NCBI GenBank assembly: GCA_020746875.1
Contig: JAGTJL010000010.1
Span: forward strand, 1,736,001 to 1,800,000
Length of the DNA: 64,000 nucleotides
Reading direction: 5' to 3'
Source: Rhexocercosporidium sp. MPI-PUGE-AT-0058
Taxonomy: Eukaryota; Ascomycota; Leotiomycetes; Helotiales
Shown here: piece by piece, positions 44,710-56,948 of the stretch
How the letters are laid out: each line of letters opens with the position of its first letter
Position numbering within the stretch: position 1 is the first letter of the stretch
Notes under the pieces: model-generated
Seen by the model: the letters and a program-made list of their open reading frames with translations, nothing else
Databases searched by the model: none
Told to the model about the DNA's origin: nothing
Position numbers and translations under genes: made by a program

Positions 44710-45645
44710 TTACATGACGACACCGGAGTTGCTGGCAATACGCTGGAGAGGATGTTAGTTTAATCGTCGCAAAAGCAATTGGGGGCTGTAGATGGGAAAC
44801 TTACTGGCCAGAGCTCAGCAGCCTCCTTTCCGACTGGTCCAGTAATAGCAGATCCCTTCATCTCTCCCTTTGGGTTGACAATCTGTAAGTATAATGTTAG
44901 CAAATATCCTCTCTACCCAACGTCCGCACCAATCCCGCAATTGCAGCCCTCAAATACCCCCCCAATACTCTGCGCAATCCTCCAAGTATGTATAAAAAAA
45001 TCCAGGCACTCACAACACCAGCGTTGTCCTCGAAGTACAGGAAGACACCATCGGTTCTTCTCCATGGCTTGGATTGTCTGACAATAACAGCAGGCATGAC
45101 CTTCTTTCTCAGCTCAGGCTTTCCCTTCTTCACGGTCGCCATAACCATATCGCCGACACCTCCAGCGGGCAGTCTGTTGAGACGAGCTCCGATACCTTTG
45201 ACTGAGATGATGTACAAGTTGCGTGCTCCGGAGTTGTCGCAGCAGTTCATGACGGCACCACTATTCCCCGGTTAGCTGGCCCTCTTCCTCACTTCCTTCC
45301 TTATTGCTTCCTCGCTCGTTTTCCTTCGGTATGCTCGTGTCCTATGCGTTGTGCTCGCTCATCTTCCACCCCCAATCTAGCTCTAGTCGCAGATCCAAAC
45401 TCCTCCAAGAACAGGTGTAGGTATGGGGGATTTCGAGCTGTAAACGTACACTGGGAGACCGAGGGTCATCTTAAGCTTGCCACCAGGGGCACCACGTCTA
45501 TTTCACGTCAGTTCAATTCAACACAGTCCAGTCCAGTCCGGTCCAATTCAATCCCCATCTCTCATCCCCCTTCAACCAATCCTCCATCCCCATCGACCAC
45601 ACCAGCAGGGAAAGCGTAGGGGCGCACATACGAGATCTTTGCCAT
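44710..45645 (-). CDS. RPL23: 60S ribosomal protein uL14 (L23 in yeast nomenclature)
   Basis: Universal large-subunit ribosomal protein uL14, which lies at the inter-subunit face. Five exons: 45645-45632, 45497-45450, 45260-45014, 44882-44805, 44742-44710; 139 residues, the normal eukaryotic length. The first exon is only 14 bases (ATG plus three codons and two bases). Family text is clear throughout: [80 protein letters not shown], and the C-terminal ASNSGVVM. Intron-rich small ribosomal protein genes with a tiny first exon are common in filamentous fungi. Upstream, an AAGCCCTAATCGC stretch at 45778-45790 resembles the ACCCTAA-type box of fungal ribosomal protein promoters. Confidence 0.96.
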
Positions 45646-45777
45646 CTTATCGGTAGATCTTTGAGATTTTCTGGAAAGTCAAAGATTGGGGTGATGCGAG
45701 ATTGTGTCGTTGCGGGGAAAGGAAAATTCGAGGTTCGTCGTCGCGAAATCTTGACCCGACGAATTTCGGACTGTGGA

Positions 45778-45790
45778 AAGCCCTAATCGC
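45778..45790. promoter_or_regulatory. CCCTAA-type box upstream of RPL23
   Basis: AAGCCCTAATCGC lies about 135 bases upstream of the RPL23 start codon. CCCTAA-containing boxes (Tbf1-type) are known at ribosomal protein promoters in several fungi. A single match is weak evidence. Confidence 0.35.
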
Positions 45791-46474
45791 TTAAGCGAGC
45801 GCACTAACAATTTAAGCTCCTTGTTTTTGTGAGGTAGCAGAAATGAATGCGAAGGCGATCCAGATTCAGAATCAGAACTTCGGCTTTACTTGGATGCCTT
45901 TTTTGAGCTGGGATTAAGTTGGAGTTTGCTCGTAAGTCTGGTGCATGGGATCGTTTCTCGAGCGAGAACATCTTGATTTCACGTATACATAGGTCCCAAA
46001 GTGAGGCAATATCCCTGGAGGAAAGTACCTACACAATTCACAATGGAATGTCTCGAGGAAAGGCGCAATTGGATCATCTCTCCTTCTCACTATGCGTCTT
46101 GAAGTTGATTTGATTCCACTTAATTCCTCATGGTGGTATATTTCGTGGGCATCGATGTTCAGTTCCCAGCGGTAATGAAGAGTCAGAGGCAATCCACCTG
46201 AAAGAGAATAGCAAATTTGTATTTCATGGTTTGATTTTGTTGCGAACTGATGTGCATGTGAAATCTACATAACGAAACCCTCAAACCTCAAGATATCTCT
46301 GGTATGAAAGTCGTAGTTATCCTGGCCGCCTCCCAACCTTTTTGGCTGCGACTCCGAACTCCATGCGCCTTGCTCAAAAGGTACAAATACACGCGAAATG
46401 GCTATGCTCATCGATCAAACTCCGAAGTTACCGATACGACGCTTCATGACCTTCCGTAGGTTCAGAGTCTATCG

Positions 46475-48835
46475 TCACGGTTGAGCCTCCCCCTCGCTGG
46501 CCTTTCGCTCCATGATCTCCGCGTTGACTTCAGCATTTGCCTCCGTAACTGCAGCAGCGACTGATTCAGGTGCCTCGCTGGGCTTGGTTGCTGCCTCAGC
46601 GGGAATGTCCTCTTCGGGACGCTCAGTCTCTCCCTCTTGCTTGACTTGGGTTGACTCTGGCTCAACAGACTTGGTGGCGGTCTCAACAACGGGAGCCGAA
46701 GTTGGGGCGGGTGATGGAGCTGGAGGTGGTGATTGAGCTGGTTGAAGTGGGCCGTCAGCCATATCAACATCTCCTTCGGTATCAACGGCTGGCTTTGGTG
46801 TGTCGGCTCGTGATGGAGCGTTAGATCCAACTTCGCCGCCAGGCAACGTAGTAGCTACTTGGGCTGCTGCTGGAGAAGGTGGTGTTGGAGGTCCAGGGGT
46901 GATAGCACCACTGTCCATCTCGATGTCGGAGGCAACAGTGTTCTCATTCTGGTAATCCATCATGTTCCGTCGCTTGCTTGGACCGTCCTGTGGGCGAACA
47001 CCGTTCTTGTAATTCTCCTCCTCGTCCTCACTCTCATCGAGCTCATCATCTCTGGTGATGCGTTGATCATTGCGTCTCTTGGAAGAACGAGTGTCAACGT
47101 TCTCGTCCTCATCAAGGTCATCAAGGATATCCTCGTCCTCATCGATGCCTCCAGTTATGGTGGTGCGAGGAACATCAGTCATTTGTACAGACGGAGCGTG
47201 GGCAGTTCTCTTGAGATTCTCGATGACCTGGATCTTGATCTTCTCAAGGTAGTCCTTTGAATTAGCATTGTCCATGTTTGAAGCACGAACATCCAGCTCA
47301 TAGTCAGGGCCATAGTACTAAGGGTTGTTAGTGACGCGTTGCAAATTTAGCAATCTGGACTTACCTCATAGTACTCGTTGTAAGGGAGTGTTGAGTCCAA
47401 CTCCTCACCAACGAGAATGCCGGTCTCGTAGGCCCAAGTACGTGCTACATTGCGCATGGTATATCCACCACCGCCAAGAACCAGGGTTGGGAGGTTGAAG
47501 CTCTTGACGAACTTGACACAGTTCGCATGGCCTCTCATACTGAGATTGAAACATCCAAGACGATCGCCAGACAAGCTGTCACCGCCGCATTGGAGAACGA
47601 CGGCTTCTGGTTGATAGTAGTCCATGACAGCCTTGATGACTGGCTCGAAGATGGACTTGTAGGTGGTGTCATCGATGCCATCGCGAAGGGGGAAGTTGAC
47701 AGCGTAGTTCTTGCCTTGTCCGACACCAATGTCGCGAAGCTCACCAGTTCCTGGAAAGTACTCGCCATACTTGTGGAAGGAGACGGTCATTACACGGTCG
47801 GTAGTATAGAAAGCCTCCTCAACGCCATCACCGTGGTGAACATCAATGTCAATGTAAAGGACACGCTTCTTGAATCGCAAGAGCTCGATGATGCCGAGAA
47901 CGATGTCTGAGGAAGATTAGTAAACGCACTAGTGTTGCTCAAGGCTCCCACATACCGTTGACATAGCAGAAACCACTGGCCTCGCTCTTCTTTGCGTGAT
48001 GGAGTCCGCCAGCCCAATTGATCGCAATATCGCATTTGCCACGATTGAGACGAGCAGCACCCTCCATGCTACCACCAGCACTGATACCACAGAACTCGAA
48101 GAGGCCGTCGAAGACCGGGCAATCATCACCAACATTGTATTTTCCTTGCTCTTTCGAGAATGTGTCCATGTTGTCTGGGGTAACTTTCTGAAGGAAGTCG
48201 ATGTACTCGTCGGTGTGGAATTGGGTCATTTCGTGTCGAGTAGCTGGTTTCGCTCGCTGTGACCAGAATTAGCATGAGATTCCTGGATGAGAGACGCTCG
48301 AGGGTTGCATAGGCAAAATAAGAGAAACAGCAGAAATGTCTTGAAAAAGTGAACTCCACACAACCACCTGAGTTTCTTCCCATGGAGAATGGCAGAAGCA
48401 AGAGCACGCTAAAGGAAACAGTAGTAACCGAGGCTGAAGGGGTTCTCGAGTGTCTACAACGCGTGGAGAACTGCTGAAGCAGGCTGTCGGTTGGAGAGAA
48501 ATGCGACTGCGGCAAGACACTGAAAGACGCCCTGCGCAAGACTATGCTATTGGAAGAAAGCGGAGAACAGAGAACTGCGCTATATACTGGTAGAAACAGA
48601 TGCTGGAAGAGCTTGAAAAATACTGAAGCTTCTGACTTACGTAGATTTCCATGTGCTTGTAGGTGCCGTAGTTCATGATCAAGCTATGCGCCAACCTAAT
48701 TCGATGCGGCTTCATAGGATGGCCAGCGACGTAGGCATAGTTTCCAACATCGGAGTCGTAAAAGTAGGCAACTCTCTTCTTGTCATCTCCGCTCTTGAAG
48801 TTCGGCGCATCGAGGGGCGCGAACGAGGAGGTCAT
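46475..48835 (-). CDS. rpdA: class I histone deacetylase, RpdA/Rpd3 type
   Basis: Zinc-dependent lysine deacetylase, catalytic subunit of Rpd3/Sin3-type repressor complexes in the nucleus. Exons 48835-48641, 48256-47956, 47906-47365 and 47317-46475 give 626 residues. The ATG at 48835 ([20 protein letters not shown]) starts the conserved N-terminus. Active-site blocks are intact: [54 protein letters not shown] and [19 protein letters not shown]. After the catalytic domain (~residue 390) comes an extension of about 235 residues, first acidic ([17 protein letters not shown]), then Ser/Pro/Ala/Glu-rich. Filamentous-fungal RpdA proteins are known for such an extension, reported to be required for function. 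Intron 1 is 384 bases, several times longer than the other introns here. Divergent from RPN11, with 654 bases between the start codons. Confidence 0.95.
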
Positions 48836-49489
48836 CTTGAGGACCTGGAGGAGTTGTAACAACCAACTTGGGAAGAAAGTTTAACGGTGTGGACTTGAAA
48901 GTGTTCGCGGGGGAACGAAGAGGCTCGATGGGAGTCGATTGCCAGAAAAGGGTGGTGTTGTTGGTGTGAAAGTGGAACTAAGAGGGGGAAATGGAAGTGG
49001 AAGATGGAGAAGCTGTAGGAGATATTGCCGGCACCCCTACCAGTCAGTCCAGTTTGGAGTGCATGAGCTTGGACCGGCCCGGCATTTACCGGATTTGGAG
49101 GAACGCCTTCAAATATATACAGCATTTCACCTTTCAACAGCCATAATGGAGGGCATAGTTTTTGTTAGCCCTACTTGGAGGCGCTAAATGACCAACCTCC
49201 TCAATTTTTGAAGTTATTCGGCAAAGGTGCGAGCCGGCAAAGGAGCTTGCTCCTTTGTTGGAAACGAGGCTGAAATTCGAGGCTGAATCAGGTGACCTCG
49301 CTAGCTTCGCGCTAAACTCCAAATCGATTTGCTGCACTCGCGTCTTGAACTGCCTGCTGCTGGGGAGAGCTCCAACCCAGTATCAACAGAACCAGCGAGA
49401 AGTTGTGGCAACGGATTTGACGACTCACGAGCAATTCTTTCCGCAACGAACATCCCGATCTCAATAATCAATCACATACAACCGTCACG
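48836..49489. promoter_or_regulatory. divergent HDAC/RPN11 promoter with duplicated CGGCAAAGG
   Basis: The region between the two start codons contains CGGCAAAGG at 49219-49227 and again at 49235-49243. The second copy overlaps a perfect inverted repeat (AAAGGAGC TT GCTCCTTT, 49240-49257). The boxes are about 250 bases before the RPN11 ATG. They share GGCAAA with the yeast proteasome control element GGTGGCAAA, but the match is partial. Confidence 0.4.
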
Positions 49490-50633
49490 ATGGATAGGTT
49501 AAATCGCATGTTGGCTTCGGCTGGGAATATGGGAGGTCTTAACAGCGCCGCCCCCGGATCTGTAAGTTCGGAGCGCTACTATCTGCATTGCAGCTCCCAT
49601 GAAGCTTTCGACAGAAGTGAAGCTAACATGTGGTCTGAATAGGACAACACAACCCTGATCGATAACTCCGAAACCGTCTACATTTCCTCCCTTGCGCTCC
49701 TGAAGATGCTGCGACACGGCAGGGCTGGAGTACCTATGGAAGTTATGGGTCTGATGCTGGGAGAATTCGTGGACGACTTCACAGTCCGCGTGGTGGATGT
49801 CTTTGCTATGCCACAAAGTGGTACAGGTGTCAGTGTTGAGGCTGTTGATCCCGTGTTCCAAACGAAGATGATGGACATGTTAAGGCAAACTGGACGGTAA
49901 GGATCGAAACAAAAACTTCACAAACAATTCTGACACGATTCGCAGACCAGAGACTGTTGTTGGTTGGTACCATTCGCATCCTGGATTTGGCTGCTGGCTC
50001 TCGTCGGTCGATATCAATACCCAACAATCATTCGAGCAGTTGACCCCCCGAGCTGTTGCAGTTGTTGTTGATCCCATTCAATCCGTCAAGGGCAAGGTCG
50101 TCATTGATGCTTTCCGTCTCATCAACCCACAATCACTCATGCTCGGCCAAGAACCCCGCCAAAGCACATCTAACTTAGGACATCTCAACAAGCCTTCCAT
50201 TCAAGCCCTTATCCACGGATTGAACAGACACTACTACAGCATCGGCATCAACTACCGCAAGACCGCGCTCGAGGAGAACATGTTGATGAACCTACACAAG
50301 CACGTTTGGACCGAGGGTCTACAGATGGACGATTTCCGAGTTGAGGGTGGCCGAAATAACGATCGGTTAAAGAAGCTGGTTGACCTTGCGGATGGCTATG
50401 AGAAGCGCGTGAAGGAGGAGACAGAGCTGACAAAAGACCAACTGAAGACGAGATATGTTGGAAAGGTAGACCCAAAGAAGCACTTGGAGGACGTCGGACA
50501 ACAACTTATCGAAGACAACATCGTATCAGTGTCGAGACAGATGATCGATAAAGAGGCTTCTGCGCCAAAGGAGAAGTCTGATGCGAATGGGCATGCAAAC
50601 GGTGATGCTATGGACTTGGAGGAGGAGCTATGA
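49490..50633 (+). CDS. RPN11: 26S proteasome regulatory subunit Rpn11 (JAMM deubiquitinase)
   Basis: Lid subunit of the 19S regulatory particle that removes ubiquitin chains from substrates entering the proteasome. Three exons, 49490-49561, 49643-49896 and 49946-50633, give 337 residues, matching the family length. The MPN+ domain shows the glutamate in [13 protein letters not shown] and the JAMM zinc motif [14 protein letters not shown] (H-x-H-x7-S-x2-D), plus [17 protein letters not shown] and [18 protein letters not shown]. The C-terminal half carries [13 protein letters not shown] and the helical region used for lid assembly and dimerisation with Rpn8. The extreme C-terminus is acidic (DAMDLEEEL). 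All catalytic residues are present. Divergent from the histone deacetylase gene. Confidence 0.97.
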
Positions 50634-53600
50634 TGATATCTGCACTACACTGCACTGTACAATAGGCGTTTGGTTCTCTCTAGCATCAGGTAGAACTCTA
50701 TGCAAGGCGTGGTTCGTCAGGTGCTAGAGTCAATATTAGGAGCATTTGCGGATTTTTGTGTATTTTTCGTTTTGTATTCTCTGTTTGTGGATTTCCGAAT
50801 TATTTGAGGATGTGCCAAGTATCACATTCTACATACTGTCTCTTGTTCTATAGTATCACCAAGATACTCAAACGTAAAGCAGACGGGATAGACATTGGAA
50901 AATATGGATCGTGTGTCTGGGCTATTATGTCTCCACTTCTAAGAGGAATTGCTTCTGATTTGCAGTCGACTTCTGTTGTGGCGAGGTTGGGCATCAACAG
51001 GCCTGGATCGTCCCTTCCGCATTGGCATTTGGCAAGAGCCATTTCATGCTCATTGTTCCAAGAGCTACCCATTCTTGCCGAAACTCAGTTTCTTTTAACG
51101 TCAAGCTTATTTCGACGTCAAACTCTGTCCAAAACTGATTCCATCTCGGCTTCGCGTATAGCCATACTACCCTCTCCTACAGAGATGTTACCTCTCTCCT
51201 CCACAAGCTCCAATCTATAAAATGACCTTGCTGGAGGCGTACCCTCAAGAGAGAGAGAGAGAGTTGGTCTTCAGTGCTTATCCTAGATCCATCTTGCCGT
51301 CCTACGCCTGCAATCTAAGCACCTGGCAATGCACATCTTGGGGCGGGTGGCATATGCATCGCAAACTACACCTGCAGCGACAATTGCAATGTAAGCAGCG
51401 TATAATACAGACTCCTCCCGCTCCAGGATGATGGGCAAATATACATCTATGTTAGGACAGACGACTCCCAAGTCCCAGATATGTAAAAGGCATCTCTCCT
51501 TCGAGCTCGAGGTTTTTTTTGTGAACTCCGGCATCTTGCATTGTAAATCTCTCGCTTTCATCTCCGTAGACGGCATGTCACCTTACCGTCGACTTCGAGG
51601 CAGACGTTTGGTCAAAGAACTTGAATCTTCATATCGAGGACTAGTCGTTACTGGTGGCTTCAACAAAACTCCGAACCAGCAAAGCATCAACCACCAACAG
51701 GATCCGGATTAGGGAGCTATTGCACCTTGACAGCATCATCCTAGCCTCGTGGGAAACTTCCGAACGCCTTCCGCTTAGCAGCAAGCCACGACGCACTCGC
51801 AAACTGTGTCTTAGTCAACCCACCCAAGGCCTTGGACCATCCCACCTCTTTCTCGAAGAGACTGCTCCGGATGGGCGTGTGTCTACACGAACCGTTCGTC
51901 GTGACAAAGGAACACACCTATCGGGGAATGGATGTGAGGGGGCTTGGATCCAAACAAAGCCTTTCCTTGGAATCAAAACATGGTGTGCAAACCGAATATC
52001 CTTCCTCTCCTGGGTATCCAACAAGAATATCTCGCAGATGCGAAAGACAGATGTGTGGGATTATGTGCCAGTTTGTGTGTATGAGCAAACAAAGGGTCTT
52101 ATCAATACCGTCTCTGCATACACTGCGACCCTCAACTGACTCGAGTCATCCTATCCATGATTAATTGAACAAATGCACTTTTGCTTACAGCCTCGAGCTG
52201 AAGGACATGCACTTGGAACTTCCATTCCTTCCTTCCATGCAGCCTTTCCACGAAGGGTTCTGCAGAAATCCGAAAAGCCACATGTCCTACTCCGTTGAAA
52301 ATGCATACGAAGACTCATAGGACGTGCAGTCGCAACTAGGAACATCAAGACTTAAGTCCGAGAGCTTGCATGTTAGATCCACACCTGCTAGGCCCCAATA
52401 GAGGATATTGCATGCCCAACGCTGGTGAAGAGCCAAGTCGGGAGGTTGATGCGAGGAACAAGGGTCTGGCTGACGCCAGACTGAGGTGTGCTTCGAGATT
52501 ACTTCCGTACAGCCTTCCATGCAGTCTCCTTTTCCAGCAGCAGTAAGAAGATCAAACACTACTTCGACGCGCGCGGCCTCCATCCCAAGTTAATCGAAGA
52601 GAAATGAAAGTGTTGCTGACCGCAGCGAACACGACCCCAAACTCAGTTTATCCGCGTGCATGGGCGCGTCGTTTGGGACGATTCCTTGGATTGGAAGGCC
52701 AGTCGAACCTTCCTTAATCCTTGTCCGGGATTCCCATCCGGTCCCCTGAGAGCCCTCCCCTTGATCATTCCGCCCGGTTACGACGATCAGGATTATGCAG
52801 TTTTGCTCAGTGCCGAATTGGAACCGATTCGTGAGGTCTATCAAAACCAGGCCGACTGTAGTGGTTGCAACAGGTGCTGACAAGTCTCTGTGCGCACCCC
52901 TCTGAAATAGCCGAATTACCACCAAAACTCACCCTCTTCACGACTTGATTATTCAACAGATTTATATTATAACCTGCTTCAAGAAGCCCTATACACAACT
53001 GAATTTACAAGATCATTATATGTTTAACCAAAAGTTTTATTATGTAGTCTAATCCTAGCTCAAAAACTCATGATTATTGATTTTGCTAACAAAATTTAGG
53101 TGGTAATGTTATGAAATGACGTCACACAAAATTAATCTAATTATATATTGTACGATTCATTAATATTATTTTCTCGTTTTTGTAACTCAAATCTCAAGTG
53201 ATTCTATAAGAGCATTCTTCTTTAATACATAAGTAAAGTTGGTGATTTGGGTGAGGATTTGGGTGTTTTTGGCGCGTGCGCACAGAGACGTGTCAGCCCC
53301 TGTTGGTTGGATAATTACTGCTTACACATTTGATCCAAACTGATCTTCGATGGAAGGAATTATTATTTAAACTTCACTCCTAGCCTTTCCATCTACCAAT
53401 CACTTAAATGAAATGACAGCTCACAGGGGAGGCTAGCATCAGTTGCAGCGTATCGCGTATCAATCACAGCTGCAGCCCCCTCATCTGGTCTCATCATTAT
53501 CTACGCCCTGCAGCTTCTGTGGCTTGCGACTTTGATGCTTGCTTTTCCACCAGACCCAGTCGTCTGGTCAATCTAAACTTCCACGTGATGGCACAACACA

Positions 53601-55154
53601 CTTTTACAAGAGCAGCCTGCCACAAAAAGAATTCCGGGCTTCCTCGCCTCTACATCCATGGATATCTCGTTAATCGTGAGCTGACAATATGGGCTCCGTG
53701 TGAAACAAACCATACCTACAGCTGGCGGTCAACCTCGAAAGTGACTCGCGAAAATGTTTAAATGTACATCTGGTCTCGAAGTTGGCAGTTGCCGACCCGA
53801 CTACACATATCCCATGGGTATTAACCCTCAGGGATCAGAACGCCCTTCGCTCATGTGGCCAGTCACATGCATTCAAAGGTATCATGATCCCGTTCGTCTT
53901 GTCTAAGGATCCGGAGCTGCGCAGAGCAGGGGTGTATCTAAAGTATATTTTGCATTATTTGCGCCTTTGCAATCTCTGTACGATTTCAGTCTTGTCAGAT
54001 ATTGTAAGCTCTCCTTATTGACCAACCAGAGACGCATGAAGCTAGGACAGGGAAGTGCGGGCAAAGTCCTTGTTGGGAGCCAACACCGTGTATGTTTGCT
54101 TTTTTCTTTTGTCTACGCACCATGCCCCCTTGCCCCAGAGATCCTCGTCCCGCCAGAGTGGCACGGGCTTGCATTTTGTCTTCAGCGGTTGCGTCGGTTC
54201 GTAATATTGCACAGATGAGTGGAATGTTGACATGCTGTCTCTTGGGCTGACCCACACGGTCAAGAGTGCAGCTCTAAGCCACGAAACCAGCACTTTGGTA
54301 GTGGATCTTTATCACACAAAATAATAACCCCTGCATATTATTTTCTGCTTGTGTTTGATTGAGAGCACGTTCGAAACGACCAAAGGTCTTAACTTTCCTA
54401 CCTCGCCTCGGGGTCATAAAGCTGGGACGATGTCAGGATAGGGGGCTTTCTGCTTTCAAGCTTTGCACTTCCTCCGTCTATGCATGCCACAGCCTGGTCC
54501 ACTCTTCTTCAGGTACATCGCTGATCCACTTCATAATAGAATGATGTTGACTGTACAAGATTTCGACGATGAGGCTTGAAGATAGCTCACCGCTTCCATT
54601 ATCTGAGGTTTCGATCACTTCTCATACAATCAGACTTCCTTCATTGCTTGAATGTTGTATGCCGCCTTCGTCCTCTGAGGGTGGGCCGACCAGTGCGTCG
54701 GGTCACATCTGCTCTACTGCAGGATTCCGGGTTGTTGGGTCGGTATCGAATGTTGGTGTGATTATTCCGGATGGAGATGGCCCCTTCGAGAAAAGATCTG
54801 TCTCTCGTAAAGCCATCCAACCAGAGGGATCGCTGGTACCAAGAGATCTTTAGCTTTGTATGTTTCCCATCTTTCCTTATTGTTCCCTGACAAATTCCCT
54901 GCCTTATGTGCCGCGTTATGCACGTTCTTTATAATCTGGTCAAGTCTCTTTCCCCGACAACGACCCAAGATCTGGTCTGTTTCCGAAGCGCTAAATTACT
55001 CCGCTGCATACTGGTCCTTGCGCTCTCCCGACGCTGGGACCATCCATAGTCACATATATCAAACCCGCATCGCCACCAACAGTTCTGGTCCTACCGTTTG
55101 ACTTCCTAGCACAATTAAGCTTACATTTTGGACTTTGTTCCAACATCACATGGC
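50634..55154. other. 4.5-kb stretch without a recognised gene
   Basis: From the RPN11 3' flank to the start of the Clr5-like gene. A (GA) run lies at 51249-51263 and an AT-rich island at about 52930-53240 (annotated separately). Other frames are short and domain-free. Rough symmetry around the AT-rich island suggests an inserted element, but no protein remnant was recognised. Confidence 0.5.
52930..53240. other. AT-rich island with a TGACGTCA palindrome
   Basis: About 300 bases markedly richer in A and T than the flanks, with runs such as TTATATATTGTACG and ATTAATATTATTTTC. A perfect CRE/ATF-type palindrome TGACGTCA lies at 53117-53124. To the left is ACCACCAAAACTCACCC; to the right, on the opposite strand, GCGCCAAAAACACCC and TCCTCACCC. 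This is a loose inverted similarity that might be the ends of an AT-rich miniature element. Confidence 0.45.
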
Positions 55155-56008
55155 ATGGAGATCCAAACCATTGAGCTCACCGAGGAGGACCTCTTGAATA
55201 TGCATCGGTATTATGTCACCAGCCTATACCTCGAAGACAGGAAGACAGTGGTGGAAATCGTCGAGTTACTCCACGAGAAGTACAAGCTATCAGTCACGTG
55301 AGTACCTGATCTGTGTACCTAGAGGTACCTCAGGTTTTTTCTGTCCTTGGGCTGACTTGCCATAGAGTTTCACAGGTTACAAAATGCATTCGGGAGTGGA
55401 GGTTAGAGCTTCCTGCACTATTAGAACTGCAGATGGAGGAACCAGCCACTGCATCGGATGACAGTTGGATTATGGCCGCTTCCATGCGATCGTCACCCAA
55501 TATGCCATACACCCCTAGTGACCCCAACCTCATGTCAGTCTATAACGGGCGCCGACTACCATCCCTACCAACCTCAAAGCCAATTCAGAAAATAGACAAA
55601 AAGTCCAGAGTCCGTAAAAAGCAGCTTCCAAATACCGACAAGCTCAGAGTCACTTGCCACCATGGGGCTGGACCTTCAGATTCGCATGAAGTCGAAACCA
55701 ACTTGAGCTCAATGCCAGATGGCCCAAGTCAGATTGAGCTGTACGTCGATGACGATCAAAGCCATGAGCGCGTTCCCTTGGGTCTCGAGGTCGAGAGGGC
55801 TCAGTTTTCGTACGCCAGAGCAGCACATAAGAAAGACGGCGCGGCTCGCCGTCATCATCTAGCCAAGACTACTAAGAGACCAAATCATACCAGCAGCAGA
55901 GAGAGAAAAGATAGAGGCAAAGAAGATGGGAAGGGAAAAGCGCGGCAAAGCACCGGTAGTCCGTCGTCCAGCGGAACGAGAGGGCGTGAGTCGAGCAACG
56001 AGTCATGA
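55155..56008 (+). CDS. Clr5-like domain protein
   Basis: Protein of 261 residues from exons 55155-55297 and 55366-56008, joined in phase at SVT/VSQ. The start at 55155 is chosen because the ATG at 55150 is in another frame and stops early. The N-terminal ~65 residues (LTEEDLLNMHRYYVTSLYLE, VVEIVELLHEKYKLSVTVSQ, TKCIREWRL) follow the pattern of the fungal Clr5 domain, a helix-turn-helix-like module in which a short chain ends in K-x-x-I/L-x-x-W. Clr5 is named after an S. pombe silencing factor; the molecular function of most members is unknown. The rest is Ser/Lys/Arg-rich, disordered and basic (KKSRVRKKQ, then KTTKRPNHTSSRERKDRGKE), probably nuclear. The domain lies at the very N-terminus, as is common for this family. 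Confidence 0.8.
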
Positions 56009-56600
56009 CTTCACTAATGGGTTGGAAAAAGTCCTTTTGCGTTGGTGTCTTTTATATTCCTCTCAATTTTTTCCTCTGTAATACTTTGTTAAGAATTAGC
56101 GATGGACATAATCTGGGATCGGCGTTCTAAGGAGCGGACGCTTTGTATAGTAGTGTACTGGACGGGACGGGATGCGGGAGCGGGTGACGAGGATAGACCC
56201 CATGGAGTTGGAATGTGTATAATTGTGTTGGTCTCTTTGCATAACTTGTCTGTATCTCCATTACTCGTAGCTCGTTACTTTCGTTGTTATTGTCTCGGTT
56301 TCTTGAATGCATGTAGATCTCTTTCGTTCATCAATTCATTGCAAACTTCGTACACAAGAACGCCGCTGCCAACTCTCACTTGCCACTTCCTCTGCCTCTT
56401 CTTCCAATGAAATGTGTACGAGGTGAGATCTAGCAGAGACACTCGCAACACCACCACGTGTCGCATTTTGTTTGCCTATAAGCACAAATACCCCTATTAG
56501 CATATTCTTTCTTGACTTGTTCATTGGTCTCTTCTCATCAAATAGTAACATCTTCTTTTCCACCATTAATCCTTCTCTTTTCTTCCTCGCCACTTTCTTT
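56009..56600. other. convergent intergenic region
   Basis: Between the 3' ends of the Clr5-like gene (plus strand) and the first small secreted-protein gene (minus strand). CT-rich; no gene recognised. Confidence 0.5.
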
Positions 56601-56948
56601 CTACCCCCTTCTACAGATCTCATTCTTTGAGAGAAAGAAGACGACAATAAAAATAGAGGGGAGAAGATAAAGAAAGACGGGGAAAATATACTCCCACCCA
56701 GTTAAATCATCACAGCTACTACAGTAGGCGTAATCGAAACATGGTCGTCGACATCCTTCTTGGCAGACGTAGTTATTGCTCTCCAGGATGCTGGGCGGGA
56801 GGGCTGATATGTCTGTATTTATCGATGTTGGGAGTGTTGAGGCAAGTTCTGGGGTTGGTGAGAGGTCGGTGGTTGGGAACGCGAGAGTGAGTGTGAGGGC
56901 TGAGATGAAGAGGAAAATAGCGACGAGAGGTCTGAAGGGATGAGTCAT
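56601..56948 (-). CDS. small secreted cysteine-motif protein A
   Basis: Predicted secreted protein of 115 residues, single exon as read. The frame opens upstream, but the ATG at 56948 is preferred because it directly gives a signal peptide (MTHPFRPLVAIFLFISALTL, then TLAFP). A Pro/Ser/Thr-rich spacer leads to a compact Cys block, VCQEGCRRPCFDYAYCSSCD. The segment after it (EYIFPVFLYLLPSIFIVVFF) is strongly hydrophobic, so either this is a membrane anchor or an unrecognised splice site near DDLTGW ends the secreted form earlier. The Cys block closely resembles that of the gene at 58.1-58.4 kb: CQ-x(0,2)-C-x2-PC-[FY]-x2-AYC-x-SC. Same strand, 1.2 kb apart, so probably an old tandem duplication. 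Function unknown. Confidence 0.65.
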   Translation of the reverse strand: MTHPFRPLVAIFLFISALTLTLAFPTTDLSPTPELASTLPTSINTDISALPPSILESNNYVCQEGCRRPCFDYAYCSSCDDLTGWEYIFPVFLYLLPSIFIVVFFLSKNEICRRG

